A stretch of 64,000 bases of DNA, from the NCBI GenBank assembly GCA_963745975.1, contig CAVUZJ010000004.1, forward strand, positions 62,001 to 126,000, in the 5' to 3' direction. The position numbers and the translations under genes are program-made. The notes below the pieces were generated by a model, which made no database searches, had not been told where the DNA came from, and saw only the letters and a list, made by a program, of their open reading frames with translations. This DNA comes from JAKAWQ01 sp963745975 (GTDB lineage: Bacteria; Pseudomonadota; Alphaproteobacteria; Acetobacterales; Acetobacteraceae). This document shows positions 45,701 through 53,315 of this stretch, one piece after another. Position 1 is the stretch's first letter, and each line of letters opens with the position of its first letter.

Positions 45701-45828
45701 GCGAGGCGGTGCTTGACGTGGCCGGGCTCATGGCCACCCTGGACGAGCTCGGCCGCGCGGTGCGCGGTGCGTTCGAGCGCGAGGTAGGACCACTCGCCCC
45801 GGCGCCGATGGAGGAGGAAGAGACATGA
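42763..45828 (+). CDS. glnE: bifunctional glutamine synthetase adenylyltransferase/adenylyl-removing enzyme
   Basis: 1021 residues, full GlnE. The adenylyl-removing domain (residues about 30-440) has NYSSDVDLVLLYD and RIDLRLRPDP, with its helical bundle following; the adenylylating domain (about 590-870) has MAGSDLDLMLIYDH and DMRLRPSGNKG, so both metal-binding DxD sites are intact. It controls glutamine synthetase by adding or removing AMP in response to PII. It diverges from the AsmA-like gene with 14 bases between starts, and its stop overlaps the peroxiredoxin start. An internal 15-base tandem repeat is annotated separately. Confidence 0.96.
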   Translation: MQAAFRLPEAWPPPADDGAADRLIERFAALGRAEARLAARKEGRALLRALGGNSLYLSDLAVREAASLRALCERGPEPLVAAALGRLAVAAPGLPRPRLAALLREVKREVALATAVADIGGLWRLERVSGVLSDLAEAALSLATRHLLLAAHEAGQLRLPDPAEPDRGSGFVVLGMGKLGARELNYSSDVDLVLLYDPEATRIAGADPGFVHARLARDLATLMEARDANGYVFRIDLRLRPDPAATPPAVALPAALAYYEGMAQNWERAAMLKARPVAGDRALGAGFLDEIRPFVWRRHLDFAAIADIHAMRRRIDAQMERRAAAGARGSAAPAERPFARLAGHNLKLGAGGIREIEFLAQTLQLVWGGRDPSLRVPATLPALGLLARAGVLSLHAAKELAASYRFLRTVEHRLQMVADRQTHSLPETEEGVARFLRFMGKDPERVAARLLSHLRRVEARYREMFEPVRETVPLPQALDLRGEDEPKPAALEALAALGFANPARVAAAVQAWQTGRPRALRSERARELLFHVLPHLLAALARQRDPDAALARFDEFLARLPAGVQILSLFQRHPVLLGRIAAVFGAAPSLADYLARNPAALDGLLAPAAEGPEPARALATRLAPIRGFEESLAEIRSFIRTEQFRIAVATLEGRIDADQAGIARAALADATLACLLPRVLADFARRYGRVPRGRLAVVLLGKAGGREMMAGSDLDLMLIYDHPSEVTESRGARRLSASEWFIRAVHAFIAALSAPGAEGPAFAVDMRLRPSGNKGPVAVSLGGFRRYHAGEAWTWERMALTRARVVAGPRDFRAEVAEAIRAALAGAQGAIPQGAIPQGAIQGAAAPPERIRADAAAMRARIARELPPAGPWDIRLRPGGLMEVEFIAQALQLIHAPARPELWNPTTRLALAGLAEAGLLGREDAALLLRADRLYRTVLGLLRVAIGRAPPASQASGSAAPAALPEAVAAALVHAVRASGEAVLDVAGLMATLDELGRAVRGAFEREVGPLAPAPMEEEET
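45244..45293 (+). repeat. 15-bp in-frame tandem repeat inside glnE
   Basis: CAAGGGGCCATCCCC occurs at 45244-45258 and 45259-45273, then as a shortened third copy (45274-45285) and the start of a fourth (45286-45293). It encodes QGAIP-QGAIP-QGAI-QGAA at about residues 828-843, in the linker after the adenylylating active site. The unit length is a multiple of three, so copy-number change would keep the frame. Confidence 0.9.
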
Positions 45829-46289
45829 GCCTTGTCGAGGGCGACGCGGCGCCCGAGTTCTCACTGCCGGCAAGCGGGGCGCGCACGGTGAGCGCCGCTG
45901 CCATGAAGGGCAAGCCGTTCGTGCTCTATTTCTATCCGAAGGCGGACACGCCCGGCTGCACGCGCGAGGCCTGCGCCTTCGAGGAGGCGCTGCCGGCGCT
46001 CGGCAAGATCGGCATTGCGGTGATCGGCGTTTCGCGCGACCCGATGAAGCCGATCGAGGCGTTCGCGAAGAAATACGGGCTCAGCTTTCCGCTCGCCTCG
46101 GACACCGAGGGAAAGGTCGCGGAGGCCTACGGCACCTGGATCGAGAAATCGATGTACGGGCGCAAATATATGGGCATGGAGCGCGCCACCTTCCTCATCG
46201 ACCGCACGGGACGGATCGCCCGGATCTGGCGCAAGGTGAAGGTGGACGGGCATGCCGCCGAGGTCATGGCGGCGGCGAAGGCGCTTTGA
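45825..46289 (+). CDS. bcp: thioredoxin-dependent peroxiredoxin, BCP/PrxQ family
   Basis: 154 residues, overlapping the glnE stop by ATGA. The peroxidatic Cys is in TPGCTREACAFEE, with a second Cys five residues later as resolving residue, typical of alpha-type BCP. It continues with VIGVSRD, KYGLSFPLASDTEG and the FLIDRTGRIARIW strand. It reduces H2O2 and organic peroxides in the cytoplasm. Coupling to glnE is common in this group. Confidence 0.95.
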   Translation: MSLVEGDAAPEFSLPASGARTVSAAAMKGKPFVLYFYPKADTPGCTREACAFEEALPALGKIGIAVIGVSRDPMKPIEAFAKKYGLSFPLASDTEGKVAEAYGTWIEKSMYGRKYMGMERATFLIDRTGRIARIWRKVKVDGHAAEVMAAAKAL

Positions 46290-46363
46290 TCCGGCCAACC
46301 AAGCGTTGACGGAGGGCGGCGGCCGGGCTTCTACTCCCCGCCAAGAGTAGGGAGAAACGTCGA

Positions 46364-47113
46364 GTGGCAGCCCTTCTCGAAGTGGAAGGACTGGTCAAGA
46401 GTTTCGGCCCCGTGGACGTGCTCCACGGCGTCGATCTCTCGCTCGCGGCAGGCGAGGTCCTGGCGCTGGTGGGCGACAACGGCGCCGGCAAATCCACCCT
46501 GATCAAGCACATCGCCGGCGTCTATCGGCCGGATGCCGGCGAGATCCGGCTCGCCGGGCGGCCGGTCAAGCTCGAGACGCCCGGCCAGGCCCGCGCGCTC
46601 GGCATCGAGACCGTCTATCAGGATTTGGCACTCGCCGACGAGCTTTCGGTCGGCGCCAACATCTTCCTCGGCCGCGAGCCGGTACGCCGGCTGCTCGGCT
46701 GCATCCCGGTGATCGACAAGGCGCGGATCCGGAGCGAGACGGACGCGCTGCTTTCGCGCATCGAGAGCCGCATCCCGCGCAAGGCGCGCACCGTCTCGCG
46801 GCTCTCGGGCGGCCAGCGCCAGGCGGTCTCGATCGCGCGCGCGCTTTACTGGCAGGCCAAGGTCGTGATCATGGACGAGCCGACGGCGGCGCTCGCGGTG
46901 ATGGAGCGCGAGCACGTGATCGCGCTCGCCCGCCGGCTCGCCGCCGAGGGCTCGGGCGTTATCTATATCGGCCACAACCTGATCGAGATTCTCGAGGTCG
47001 CCGACCGCGTCCTCGTGATGTACCGGGGTAGGATCGTTTACGCAACGAACGCGAGGGAGACGAACCAGCAGGAGCTGATCAAGTACATGACCGGATTCAC
47101 CGAAGCCGCTTAG
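46364..47113 (+). CDS. sugar ABC transporter ATPase, single NBD (FrcA-like)
   Basis: 249 residues from GTG 46364, preceded by AGGGAGA. Walker A GDNGAGKSTLIK, Q-loop VYQDLAL, signature RLSGGQRQAVSIARAL, Walker B VVIMDEPTAAL, H-loop YIGHNL. A single NBD with FrcA-like length is the fructose-type arrangement, so two copies act with the permease. It is the first gene of an operon: ATPase, binding protein, permease. Confidence 0.93.
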   Translation: MAALLEVEGLVKSFGPVDVLHGVDLSLAAGEVLALVGDNGAGKSTLIKHIAGVYRPDAGEIRLAGRPVKLETPGQARALGIETVYQDLALADELSVGANIFLGREPVRRLLGCIPVIDKARIRSETDALLSRIESRIPRKARTVSRLSGGQRQAVSIARALYWQAKVVIMDEPTAALAVMEREHVIALARRLAAEGSGVIYIGHNLIEILEVADRVLVMYRGRIVYATNARETNQQELIKYMTGFTEAA

Positions 47114-47149
47114 TTTCTTCGCCAATCAAGGAAAGAGAGAGGAAATGCC

Positions 47150-48154
47150 ATGAGAAAAGTCCTGCTGATCACGGTTGCCGCGCTCGGCTGCACGATGGTT
47201 GGCGCGGGGGTCCCGGCGCGCGCCCAGGATTTCTCGAAGGCCAAGATCGACGTCATCGTCAAGGCGACGACGTCGCAATACTGGGCGACGGTGTTCGACG
47301 GCGCGCGCGCCGCGGCCAAGGTGCTCGGCGTTCAGATCGCGACCTTGGGCGCGGCGAGCGAGCTCGACGCCGCAGGGGAGGTCTCGATCATGGAGAACGC
47401 GATCTCGGCCCATCCCACCGGCATCGTGATCGCCGCGACCAACGCGCAGGCGCTCGCCGAGCCGATCGCGGCGGCGACCAAGGCGGGGATTCCGGTGATC
47501 GTGATCGATTCGGATGCGAATACCGATCAGTACGTGACCTTCCTCGCCACCAACAACGAGACCGGCGGGCAGAAGGCGGCCGACGAGATGGCGCGCTGCG
47601 TCAAGGCGCACACCGGGGCAGACACCGGCAAGGTCGCCTATCTCACGGCACTCGCGGGCGCCCAGTCGCTCAACGATCGCGACAAGGGCTTCCTCGAGGG
47701 GCTGAAGAAATATCCCGGCCTCACGATCGTCGAGCATCGCGTTGGCAACAACCAGCCGAGCCGCGCGCTTTCGGACTCGGAGGACCTTCTCACGCGCCAT
47801 CCCGACCTCGTCGGCCTGTTCGCCGACAACGAGCTCGAGGGCGACGGCGCCGGCACCGCGCTCTCCGAGAAGGCGCTCGGAGCCAAGGTCTGCCTGGTCG
47901 CGTTCGACACGTCCGATACCGAGATCAAGTTCGTGCGCAGCGGCATCATCGATGCGCTGATCGTGCAGAACCCGTACATGATGGGCTATGCCGGGGTGTG
48001 GTACGCGCTCGCCGCGGCGCACGGCGTGGTCTTCCCTCACTATGTCGATACGGGAGTGAGCGTCGTCACCAAGGACAATATCGACAGCCCGCAGATGGTG
48101 GGCCTGCTCGATCCGAGCAAATACGTGCTGACGCCGTTCCTGGGCGTGCAATAG
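47150..48154 (+). CDS. sugar ABC transporter binding protein (FrcB-like)
   Basis: 334 residues with a Sec signal (KVLLITVAALGCTMVGAGV, cleavage after ARA). Ribose-type periplasmic fold: VIVKATTSQYWATVFDGARA, GIVIAATNAQALAEPIAAAT, VIVIDSDANTDQYVTFLATN and the C-lobe VAFDTSDTEIKFV. The GAGAGAGGAAATGCC upstream is a ribosome binding site. Fructose, ribose or another monosaccharide is possible. Confidence 0.93.
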   Translation: MRKVLLITVAALGCTMVGAGVPARAQDFSKAKIDVIVKATTSQYWATVFDGARAAAKVLGVQIATLGAASELDAAGEVSIMENAISAHPTGIVIAATNAQALAEPIAAATKAGIPVIVIDSDANTDQYVTFLATNNETGGQKAADEMARCVKAHTGADTGKVAYLTALAGAQSLNDRDKGFLEGLKKYPGLTIVEHRVGNNQPSRALSDSEDLLTRHPDLVGLFADNELEGDGAGTALSEKALGAKVCLVAFDTSDTEIKFVRSGIIDALIVQNPYMMGYAGVWYALAAAHGVVFPHYVDTGVSVVTKDNIDSPQMVGLLDPSKYVLTPFLGVQ

Positions 48155-48167
48155 CGCGACGATCGGG

Positions 48168-49175
48168 ATGAGCGAAGGCGCCCTAAGCAGACCGGCCGAG
48201 GAGGAGGCGAAAGGATCGTTCCTGGCGGAGCTGCAGCATCGTCTGCCGCTCGAGACTTATGTGCTTGCGCTGACGGTGCTGGTCTGGGTGCTGCTCGGGG
48301 TGCTCTCGCCCTATTTCTGGACGGCGGGCAACATCACCAACATCCTGCGCCAGGTCTCGATCGACGCGATCCTCGCCTTCGGCTCGCTCTTTCCGATCAT
48401 CCTCGCCGGCATCGACCTCTCGGTGGGCTCGGTCGCCGGGCTGGCCGGCGTCGTCTTCAGCATGCTGATCGCCGATGCCGGGCAGGGCCTGCTGGTGGCC
48501 TTCGTCGCCACGCTCGCGATGGGGATCGCGATCGGGGTCATCAATGGCTGGGCGATCGACCGGCTCGGCATTCCACCCTTCATCGTCACGCTGGCGGGCC
48601 TGCAGGGTTATCGCGGGCTGGCGCTGCTGCTTTCGGGGGGAGAGACGATCTCGGGCATGCCGGCGGGGCTGCAGGCGTTCTCGCTCTCCTCGGTGGCGCA
48701 TATCCCCACGCTCTTCATCCTGATGGCCGTGATCGGGTTCGCCGCCCACTTCCTGCTCGCCTATACGCGGCTCGGGCGGTACATGTACGCGATCGGCAGC
48801 AATGCGGAGGCGGCGCGGCGGGTCGGGATCCGGGTGATCCACGTGACGACCGTCGCCTATGGGCTGGCGGCCTTGTTCGCGACGATTTCCGGGCTCTTGC
48901 TGGTGGCGCGGCTCTCGATGGGCAGCCCGACGGCCGCGACGGGGTCGGAACTGGAGGCGATCGCCGCTTCGGTCGTCGGCGGGGCGAGCCTCTTCGGCGG
49001 GCGCGGGACGATCCTCGGCTGCTTCATCGGCGCGCTCCTCTTCACCACCATCGGCAACGGCGCCAACCTGCTCGGGATCAATTCCTTCTGGCAGATGGTG
49101 ATCGAGGGGCTTCTGATCGCCTTCGTCGTCTATTTCGACAACCTCCAGAAGCGCCGCCAGGCGGGCATCGGCTGA
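48168..49175 (+). CDS. sugar ABC transporter permease (FrcC/RbsC family)
   Basis: 335 residues, about 9-10 helices. Family signature FPIILAGIDLSVGSVAGLAG and the later SVVGGASLFGGRGTILGCF. A single permease gene, so the channel is a homodimer with the ATPase at 46364. It ends about 50 bases before the tRNA-Arg. Confidence 0.93.
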   Translation: MSEGALSRPAEEEAKGSFLAELQHRLPLETYVLALTVLVWVLLGVLSPYFWTAGNITNILRQVSIDAILAFGSLFPIILAGIDLSVGSVAGLAGVVFSMLIADAGQGLLVAFVATLAMGIAIGVINGWAIDRLGIPPFIVTLAGLQGYRGLALLLSGGETISGMPAGLQAFSLSSVAHIPTLFILMAVIGFAAHFLLAYTRLGRYMYAIGSNAEAARRVGIRVIHVTTVAYGLAALFATISGLLLVARLSMGSPTAATGSELEAIAASVVGGASLFGGRGTILGCFIGALLFTTIGNGANLLGINSFWQMVIEGLLIAFVVYFDNLQKRRQAGIG

Positions 49176-49223
49176 GCCGGCGGCCTTGCTGCGCCCGGGG
49201 CCATCGGCTAGACCGCGCCGCTG

Positions 49224-49300
49224 GCGCCCGTAGCTCAATTGGATAGAGCACCAGACTACGGATCTGGGGGTTGGGAGTTCGAGTCTCTCCGGGCGCGCCA
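49224..49300 (+). tRNA. tRNA-Arg (anticodon ACG)
   Basis: 77 nt with encoded CCA. Acceptor GCGCCCG/CGGGCGC with G73, D-arm TAGCTCAATTGGATAGAGCA, anticodon stem CCAGA/TCTGG around CTACGGA (anticodon ACG, decoded as inosine), T-arm GGGAG-TTCGAGT-CTCTC. It is directly followed by an integrase gene; this tRNA is a frequent island insertion target. Confidence 0.97.
49274..49300. other. likely island attachment site (attL/attB core) in the tRNA-Arg 3' end
   Basis: The T-arm and acceptor end of tRNA-Arg lies 20 bases from the integrase stop codon. Tyrosine integrases with this position typically recombine in the tRNA 3' end, leaving the tRNA intact. I saw no second copy of this 3' segment before the window's right edge, so the other end lies outside or is lost. 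The exact crossover bases are not known. Confidence 0.5.
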
Positions 49301-49320
49301 TCGTTTCAATGGCTTATTCG

Positions 49321-50418
49321 TCAGTCTTGTCGGTTTTGGTTTCCCCGTTTTCCAATTGGTTTCCGAAACTCTACGTAGGCCACCCCGACGGTCCGACCGC
49401 GCTCCCAGGTTTCGATCCCGCCCAGGGCCACTTCGGTGCGTCGGGGCAGGTAGGTATCGATGATCCTCTGGCAGTAATCGATCGAGTGGCCGCTGATCGC
49501 GGCGATCTGGGGCGTGGTTGCGCCGGCCTCAGCCAGCCGGACGATCCCGGTCCGGCGGATATCTCGACGCTGCCTGTGCCGAGCCTTGAGCTCCTGTTGG
49601 ACGTCCTCCTCGGTCATCCCCAGCGCAAGGAGCTCGCTGGACAGGCGTTGGTTGGCGATCGCCAGGTCGTGATCCCAGGCCCGAGAGAAGTTCCGCCGTG
49701 ACCAGAGCTTCCCCGTTGGACTCGGCACCAGGAGCGATCCGCCGAACTTCTCGTCCAGACGGGCCCGTAGGAGAGGCGCAAGGGTGGCGTGCACTGGGAC
49801 GTCGACCAGCACGCCTGTCTTGGCCTGCTTCAGAGCGATGAAAAGACGGCTGTCGCGCTCGGTCACGCGATCGCGGTGCATCTCGAGCACGTCAGATGGG
49901 CGCTGGAGGGTGTAGAGGAGAAGGTGGAAGGCGAGCTTCAAGCGCGGTCGGAAGGCGGTCAGAACCCGTTCCTCCTCGTCCCGCTGCCATATCTCGGTGC
50001 GCTTTGGTGCCGGGAGGCGCCCGGGGTTGGCGGCTGGGTTCGTCAGGCACAGATTATTCCGCATCCCGAAATTGAACAGGATCGAGAGAACGGCCAACAT
50101 GCCGTTGGCCTTCGCTGGCTGATCCTGCCAGGCATTCTTGATTTGCTGAATGTCCGAAGGCTTGATATCGGCGATTGCATGCGCGCCCCAGTCGAGGCGG
50201 ATCCGATCAATGATGCTTTTATAGAATGCCTGGGTTCTTGGAGCGATGGTCTTCTTGTATTTAGCTGATGCGAGGTAGGCTTCGCATAGCTCCCCCATTG
50301 TGGCTGGAGCTGTCGCGGTGCGAGTCGGTGCGCGCTTCACGTAGCGATATTCGCGTACGGAGCCGTCCGCGAGCTTCTTGCGGATGATCTTGATTCCGCT
50401 GCCTCTCGGCCTTGGCAT
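49321..50418 (-). CDS. int: tyrosine-type site-specific integrase of the island
   Basis: 365 residues. An N-terminal Arm/SAM-like domain precedes the catalytic domain (from about residue 165). Catalytic set: first Arg in LLYTLQRPSDVLEMH, Lys in LKQAKTGVLV, box II DIRRTGIVRLAEAG (Arg present, the usual first His replaced by Asp), GHS, and nucleophile Tyr in IIDTYLPR. It catalyses integration and excision at the adjacent tRNA-Arg. It follows an AlpA-like gene that it overlaps. Confidence 0.93.
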   Translation of the reverse strand: MPRPRGSGIKIIRKKLADGSVREYRYVKRAPTRTATAPATMGELCEAYLASAKYKKTIAPRTQAFYKSIIDRIRLDWGAHAIADIKPSDIQQIKNAWQDQPAKANGMLAVLSILFNFGMRNNLCLTNPAANPGRLPAPKRTEIWQRDEEERVLTAFRPRLKLAFHLLLYTLQRPSDVLEMHRDRVTERDSRLFIALKQAKTGVLVDVPVHATLAPLLRARLDEKFGGSLLVPSPTGKLWSRRNFSRAWDHDLAIANQRLSSELLALGMTEEDVQQELKARHRQRRDIRRTGIVRLAEAGATTPQIAAISGHSIDYCQRIIDTYLPRRTEVALGGIETWERGRTVGVAYVEFRKPIGKRGNQNRQD

Positions 50419-50689
50419 GCTTCGTTGCTCCTAACACCGGCACGGCAGCGGTCACCTGGGCGTCCAAAGTTAGGCGGGAACGAAGATCGCTGCGTTGATC
50501 AAGCGCCGCCCGATCCCAGGTGATGCGTCCCCCCTTGGCGCCTCGGCGCTCTCCAGCGGGCCATATGCCGTGTCGCACCTCGTCATCGAACGTGTCCGCG
50601 GAAACCCCGACGTACGCAGCCGCGAGCTCGCGACTCAGATGGCGTGGCCAGAACGGAAGGTCAGTGATCGAGGGACGGCGCTTAGACAT
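50261..50689 (-). CDS. AlpA-like DNA-binding / excisionase-like protein
   Basis: 142 residues. The N-terminal 65 are a winged-HTH AlpA-type module: FWPRHLSRELAAAYVGVSAD then TFDDEVRHGIWP and KGGRITWDRAALD. The remaining 75 are low-complexity, basic, and read through the start of int in another frame (157-base overlap), which may be incidental extension or a shift that lost an earlier stop. By position it should control excision or transcription of int. The N-terminus is convincing, the tail is not. Confidence 0.7.
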   Translation of the reverse strand: MSKRRPSITDLPFWPRHLSRELAAAYVGVSADTFDDEVRHGIWPAGERRGAKGGRITWDRAALDQRSDLRSRLTLDAQVTAAVPVLGATKHAKAERQRNQDHPQEARGRLRTRISLREARTDSHRDSSSHNGGAMRSLPRIS

Positions 50690-50969
50690 TCATTGGCTTC
50701 CGTATGAACTCGTGCGTCCAATGCTGGGTCCAATCGCACAACGGACAGATCCGGCCACGCACGGGCGTATTCTCTCGGCGCAGGGTGCGAATGGGCGCGC
50801 GCCAGCCCGAAAGGCGGCCCGATTTCATAAAACTGCAATTCCTGGGCCCGCGAATGCCTGCCCATCTGTCAGGCGGCGACAGGTCCAGCCCATATAACAA
50901 GCGGTTGTCACCCTCCCGGCTCAGACCCCGTCTCTCGACGACCTCTCCTTTCTGAGCGTGCATATGCAT
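50682..50969 (-). CDS. unrecognised 95-aa protein, first gene of the integrase operon
   Basis: 95 residues beginning MHMHAQKGEVVERRGLSREG, with a strong AAGGAGGAC ribosome binding site 3 bases before ATG 50969. Its stop overlaps the AlpA-like start by 8 bases (ATGAATGTCTAA), implying translational coupling. The last third has RICPLCDWTQHW, a single CxxC that could bind metal only as a pair with another chain. I know no family. Codon use resembles the neighbours. Coupled position with AlpA and int suggests a regulator of mobility, but that is inference. Confidence 0.55.
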   Translation of the reverse strand: MHMHAQKGEVVERRGLSREGDNRLLYGLDLSPPDRWAGIRGPRNCSFMKSGRLSGWRAPIRTLRRENTPVRGRICPLCDWTQHWTHEFIRKPMNV

Positions 50970-52161
50970 GCGTCCTCCTTCAGCCCTACGAGCCCCACCA
51001 GCGGCCGGGCGTTTTGGACAAGCGTGGATGAACTTGTAGCGAACGGAGAGGCGCTTTTAAGTCGTGCAGTGGGGGGGGGGTTCTCCATATAAGGTCTCCC
51101 TGCTGATCGGCGGCGGGCCGTTCGGCCAAATCAGGCCTCTTCCTGGACAGCAGTCGAAGACCCGATCCTGCCCGCACACGCCGCAATCAGAGGGGCGGGT
51201 GTGAACCCGCGTGCCGGTTGGGCACAGCTACGGTCGAGTTATCACCACCCTCCACCCCGCCCAACCGACCGTCCTACCGGTTGCTCACCGGACAGCGTCA
51301 CTGTGGCGCGGCGGCGTCTCGGTTCGGAAATCATGGCGCCGGCCGCGGCCGCTGCTGCCTGTCCGCCATGAGACCGCGCGGGCATTCCATCGGCCGAGCA
51401 GGTCCTCGTCGAACTCAACCGCCCAGAAGGGGCAGCCTGGTAAGGCCAGGTTGGAGAATTTCACCTCGATGCGGTCCGTCCTCATCGGGTTCCTGGGGCT
51501 AGCGACGAGAACGCCGCCGCCCGGCGGAGCGACAACGCCAAATGTCCAATTTCACGCGATGTTCAAAACTGACCGTTTGCAGAGGTGGCCAAGAGCTCGA
51601 GCTGAGCGGGGCGTTTCCGCGGGACGGTGGGGCAGGGGAGGGGGGCCAAGCTCGCCGGACGGTCAGCCAGGCCGTTTTTGACGGGATTCTGGGCTCTCGG
51701 CCGGGCCTAAGCCGGCCAGGTAGCGCTGATTTGGCCGACCTTGGGCGCCGAAAGGGCGCTTATTGAACGGAATCCACCGGCACCCGGATCCGGCGTCGGG
51801 CGCTGCTCAGCACCGACACAGCCAGGCGAGACTTTCTATAGTCATTTCAGTCGAGTAGGCCATTCTCGCGGCACCCTTTACTCCTCAAAACCCCCATTTT
51901 GAAGACTTCCCCCCCGCAAAACGCCAGTTGCCACAATCCGCGCCGCTCGGGCAGACTCGCGCCCGGGAGCGCGGAGGCAGCGTCGTGGCCGAGGGAACAG
52001 CCGGGCAGGGCAGGGGAGGGGGGCAAAACCGGCGGGACCGAGGGGCGCCATGGGGGGCGTGACCGTGGGGAAGGGCAGGGGAGGGGGCCGGGAAGCCGCG
52101 GCGCTGGTGGCGCACGACGCGCGGGCGGTCGGGTCCTGCGGGGTACCCGCCCGCGCGAACC
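50970..52161. other. non-coding stretch of the island between integrase operon and TA modules
   Basis: About 1.2 kb with no convincing gene. It holds a ten-G run (about 51,071), several C-rich dispersed repeats (51,629, 52,003, 52,071) and one doubtful reading frame at 51285-51485 on the minus strand (start MRTDRIEVKFSNLALPGCPF, AGGA before the ATG), whose second half turns low-complexity and which may be a gene remnant. Rightward frames here are Arg/Pro-rich shadows. The stretch may also contain the promoter of the integrase operon near 50,985-51,040. Confidence 0.6.
52003..52024 (+). repeat. dispersed G-rich repeat, copy 1 of the TA region
   Basis: GGGCAGGGCAGGGGAGGGGG (then GC). Related copies are at 51629-51647, 52071-52089 and 52863-52886 with shortened relatives at about 56471-56485. 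Read on the minus strand it is GGCCCCCTCCCCTGCCC, placed 73-90 bases past each parE-like stop. No known element is recognised. Confidence 0.6.
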
Positions 52162-52488
52162 TCAGACTTCCGGTGGCTCCCACAGGTCTCGGAGCAGCGG
52201 CGGCAGGTCCTGCGTCGTGTGCAGGATGCGGGCAATCCGCGGCGGTCGCGCGGCTGATTCGTAGACCACCACATAGTGAAAGTCAGTCAGCGACCAGAAC
52301 CGATACCGGGGCGGCGCCAGCAGCGGCTGGAGGCGCCCCGCCTGGGGATGCTCGCCGATCAGCCGCGCCGCCGCTCCGACTGCCCGCCTCAGCCGCCGGG
52401 CCGCAGCTTCGTTGTCCTTGGCAATCCGACGAACCGCTTTCAGCAGCTCAGCCCGCGCCTCGGGCGCCAGAACGGCCGGGCGGCTCAC
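52162..52488 (-). CDS. ParE/RelE-type toxin, module 1
   Basis: 108 residues. ParE fold: LAPEARAELLKAVRRIAKDN helices, the IGEHPQAGRLQPLL turn, and RYRFWSLTDFHYVVVYESA then RIARILHTTQDLPPLL, the hairpin strands. It overlaps the antitoxin stop by ATGA. RelE catalytic residues are not evident, so a gyrase-poisoning ParE mode is likelier. Tandem with a second, similar module 1 kb downstream. Confidence 0.85.
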   Translation of the reverse strand: MSRPAVLAPEARAELLKAVRRIAKDNEAAARRLRRAVGAAARLIGEHPQAGRLQPLLAPPRYRFWSLTDFHYVVVYESAARPPRIARILHTTQDLPPLLRDLWEPPEV

Positions 52489-52742
52489 CGCCGCGCGCTG
52501 AGGACGTCCTCGATCGCCGCGTCCATGTCGCGCTCGATCTCCTCAATGCTGAAGAACCCGTTCTGCTCGCCTTCGGCGATCGCTGCGTCAAACGAGGCGA
52601 CGAAGGCAGCCCGCGCCTGTTCTGTCCGCTGCAACAGGCTGACGCTGGTCGCAAGCAACTCGGCCATGTCGCGATATCGCCCGGAGGCGATGGCCTCGGT
52701 TGCGAAGCGCTGGAGCTCGGGGGGCAAGGTCACGGCGTTCAT
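52485..52742 (-). CDS. ParD-type antitoxin (CC2985-like), module 1
   Basis: 85 residues. It opens MNAVTLPPELQRFATEAIAS, a ribbon-helix-helix DNA-binding N-terminus, then GRYRDMAELLATSVSLLQRT and an acidic C-terminal toxin-binding tail (EEIERDMDAAIEDVL). It comes first in the operon and should repress it. The module resembles module 2 so closely that duplication is likely. Confidence 0.88.
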   Translation of the reverse strand: MNAVTLPPELQRFATEAIASGRYRDMAELLATSVSLLQRTEQARAAFVASFDAAIAEGEQNGFFSIEEIERDMDAAIEDVLSARR

Positions 52743-52862
52743 GGTGGGATCATAGGCGCACGAGGTTCGAACTTAAAGCCGATGGCCGGTCCGGCCGCTT
52801 TGCGCTCCGCTCTGGCAGGCTGCCAACCCAAGGACAGAGGGGGCGGCATGGCGGGCGGACGG

Positions 52863-52886
52863 CCGGGCAGGGCAGGGGAGGGGGCC
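52863..52886 (+). repeat. dispersed G-rich repeat, copy beside TA module 2
   Basis: CCGGGCAGGGCAGGGGAGGG (then GGCC), matching the copy at 52001-52024 nearly base for base. The two copies bracket module 1 (862 bases apart) in direct orientation, as expected if one cassette was duplicated by recombination between repeats. Confidence 0.6.
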
Positions 52887-52973
52887 GAGAGGCTTTGCCG
52901 GTCAACGACTTGCGAACGCAGGCGGCCGCGCCCGGGTCTCCGGGGCGGCCACGCGGAAGGGGCGCCGTCCGAT

Positions 52974-53315
52974 CTAGTCCGGCTGGTCCGCATCCGGCAG
53001 CGCCGCCAAGTCCGCCAGCAACGGGGCGAGATCCCGCGCCATGTATACGACCCTCAGGATCGGACGGCCCGGGTGCTCGGCATTGTAGACGAGCAGATAG
53101 TCGAAGCCCTTCACCGCCCAGAACCGGAACCGACCGGGCAGGAGCTCGAGCCTCCGGTGCCCCCGCAACGGGTGGCGGGCCACCCGTTCGGCAGCATCCG
53201 CAACCGCGACGGCGAATCGTTCGGCGAACGCGGGACCGGCGACACTTGCGGCGATATCGTCAACAGCCTGGTCGATGTCCCGAAGCGCCCGCGGGGAGAG
53301 ATTCTTCGGCCTCAC
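52974..53315 (-). CDS. ParE/RelE-type toxin, module 2
   Basis: 113 residues from GTG 53315, overlapping the antitoxin stop by GTGA. It opens RPKNLSPRALRDIDQAVDDI, then ARHPLRGHRRLELLPGRFRF and YLLVYNAEHPGRPILRVVYM. The frame extends upstream, but that part only shadows the antitoxin. The order and overlap mirror module 1. Confidence 0.85.
   Translation of the reverse strand: MRPKNLSPRALRDIDQAVDDIAASVAGPAFAERFAVAVADAAERVARHPLRGHRRLELLPGRFRFWAVKGFDYLLVYNAEHPGRPILRVVYMARDLAPLLADLAALPDADQPD

Noticed and set aside
42742..45873. A 1043-codon minus-strand frame opposite glnE, and similar long frames opposite other genes (3676-5181, 1229-2929, 25510-27720)
   Set aside because: Composition is basic and low-complexity, without motifs, and conserved genes occupy the other strand.
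50975..51000. A sequence ending CCACCA near 50,996 that resembles a tRNA or tmRNA 3' end
   Set aside because: No acceptor partner or cloverleaf can be drawn upstream, and only the CCA-like string matches.
51285..51485. Minus-strand 66-codon frame with a plausible start (MRTDRIEVKFSNLALPGCPF)
   Set aside because: Only the first 40 residues look protein-like. Without homologs or a second half it is at best a remnant, so it is mentioned in the region note only.
51211..51681. Plus-strand 156-codon frame in the island gap
   Set aside because: Arg/Pro-rich, no domain, no ribosome binding site; typical high-GC spurious frame.
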